Source: Alphaproteobacteria bacterium (GTDB lineage: Bacteria; Pseudomonadota; Alphaproteobacteria; Puniceispirillales; Marisalimonadaceae). From it: a DNA stretch of 5,893 nt. Both the position numbers and the translations under genes were made by a program. The notes under the pieces are model-generated. The model saw only the letters and a list, made by a program, of their open reading frames with translations, did not search any database and was not told the origin of the DNA. The stretch spans positions 1 to 5,893 of the forward strand of contig JADHRC010000099.1 in NCBI GenBank assembly GCA_016777645.1, given 5' to 3'. Below, piece by piece: positions 5,550 to 5,893 of the stretch (positions within the stretch are counted from its first letter, which is position 1; the number at the start of each line of letters is the position of its first letter).

Positions 5550-5893
5550 TTATTTGCCCTCATTATTCATAAGGTTAAGACTATTTTCAGCTTCTATTAT
5601 AAAGTTGTTTACAGGCTTTTTCCAATTATCAGGAAGTTGCTTTATTAAATCTAAAAATTTTTTTAAATTTCTATTTTCCAGTTCCAGCTCAGCTCTAGTG
5701 ATCAAGGCACGAGGTGAAGAATTATCAGAAAACTGTCTTAACTTTAAAAACCCTGCCAGATAATTTTTTAAGTTTTGGAAAGTATCAAGTTCAGTTTCAT
5801 AAAACTCTTCTTTAGTTGATGATGCAAAATCCTTCCTTTCAAGAAGTTTTTCAACAATAACTTTAGCCTTCTTTAATAATATTTCTTCAGAAG
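5550..5893 (-). CDS. Mitofilin/Mic60-like protein, C-terminal fragment
   Basis: Reading the minus strand from the window edge gives an uninterrupted 113-codon frame ending in TAA at 5552-5550. It has no start codon of its own because the gene begins outside the window. The product resembles the C-terminal domain of alphaproteobacterial mitofilin/Mic60 proteins (COG4223 type). It has LAGFLKLRQF, then S-P-R-A-L-I-T-R-A-E-L-E-L, then LKKFLDLIKQLPDNWKK and a final helix N-F-I-I-E-A-E-N-S-L, matching the family pattern of a strand, an R-A-x3-L helix, a leucine-rich helix and an L-P turn. Mic60 is an inner-membrane protein with an N-terminal anchor and a long coiled coil that shapes membranes; those parts are outside the window. 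Its position directly before hemY, with no gap, is the usual alphaproteobacterial order after hemC/hemD and strengthens the call. Annotation without the upstream sequence would easily miss it. Confidence 0.75.
   Translation of the reverse strand, partial: SEEILLKKAKVIVEKLLERKDFASSTKEEFYETELDTFQNLKNYLAGFLKLRQFSDNSSPRALITRAELELENRNLKKFLDLIKQLPDNWKKPVNNFIIEAENSLNLMNNEGK
5557..5561 (-). promoter_or_regulatory. Ribosome binding site for the TTG start of hemY
   Basis: On the minus strand GAGGG (5561 down to 5557) precedes the TTG at 5549 by 7 bases. It lies inside the last codons of the Mic60-like gene and supports coupled translation from the non-ATG start. Confidence 0.6.

Noticed and set aside
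5161..5763. Two plus-strand open frames opposite hemY and the Mic60-like gene (5161-5436 and 5437-5763)
   Set aside because: They lie antisense to well-supported genes, have no family features, and are Ser/Phe/Leu-rich, as expected for the complement of Lys/Glu/Asn-rich coding DNA.

Overview
The window is AT-rich DNA (about 18-30% G+C in the lines I counted, except about 42% in the first 300 bases). It has short intergenic gaps and compact operons. The strongest taxonomic clue is the minus-strand pair at the right edge: a mitofilin/Mic60-like C-terminus directly upstream of a HemY-type TPR protein with a C-terminal four-cysteine ribbon. That arrangement is typical of Alphaproteobacteria. With the low G+C and streamlined spacing, it suggests a marine, SAR11-like or SAR116/AEGEAN-169-like alphaproteobacterium. 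The species cannot be fixed from this sequence.

Plus strand, 1-3003: the 3' end of a dihydrodipicolinate synthase/N-acetylneuraminate lyase (DapA) family gene is followed 16 bases later by a complete phytanoyl-CoA dioxygenase (PhyH) family Fe(II)/2-oxoglutarate enzyme. After a 59-base gap, which holds a weak promoter candidate and an AT-rich palindrome, come an MFS transporter and, one base after its stop, a YtoQ-family protein. An aldolase/lyase-type enzyme, an oxygenase, a carrier and a small nucleotide-hydrolase-like protein together look like an uptake-and-degradation (or export) cluster for a small organic compound. The substrate is not evident.

Plus strand, 3017-4160: a consensus TATAAT box precedes trmL, the tRNA wobble-base 2'-O-methyltransferase. 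Fourteen bases later comes a LysE/RhtB-type amino-acid exporter. Its last 6 bases overlap the last 6 bases of the convergent hemY gene.

Minus strand, 5893-4155: the C-terminus of a Mic60/mitofilin-like inner-membrane protein runs in from the right edge with no start codon inside the window. Its stop codon abuts the TTG start of hemY (the gene called orf52 in some alphaproteobacteria). These two are probably the distal part of a hem-region operon whose earlier genes lie outside the window. The two products are expected to act together in the inner membrane.

I see no tRNA, rRNA, CRISPR array, insertion sequence or phage gene, and no clear undescribed system. No stretch above 300 bases lacks a gene. 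The best leads are the unassigned dioxygenase-transporter-YtoQ cluster, the acidic-residue substitution in YtoQ, and the Mic60-HemY pair with its cysteine ribbon.
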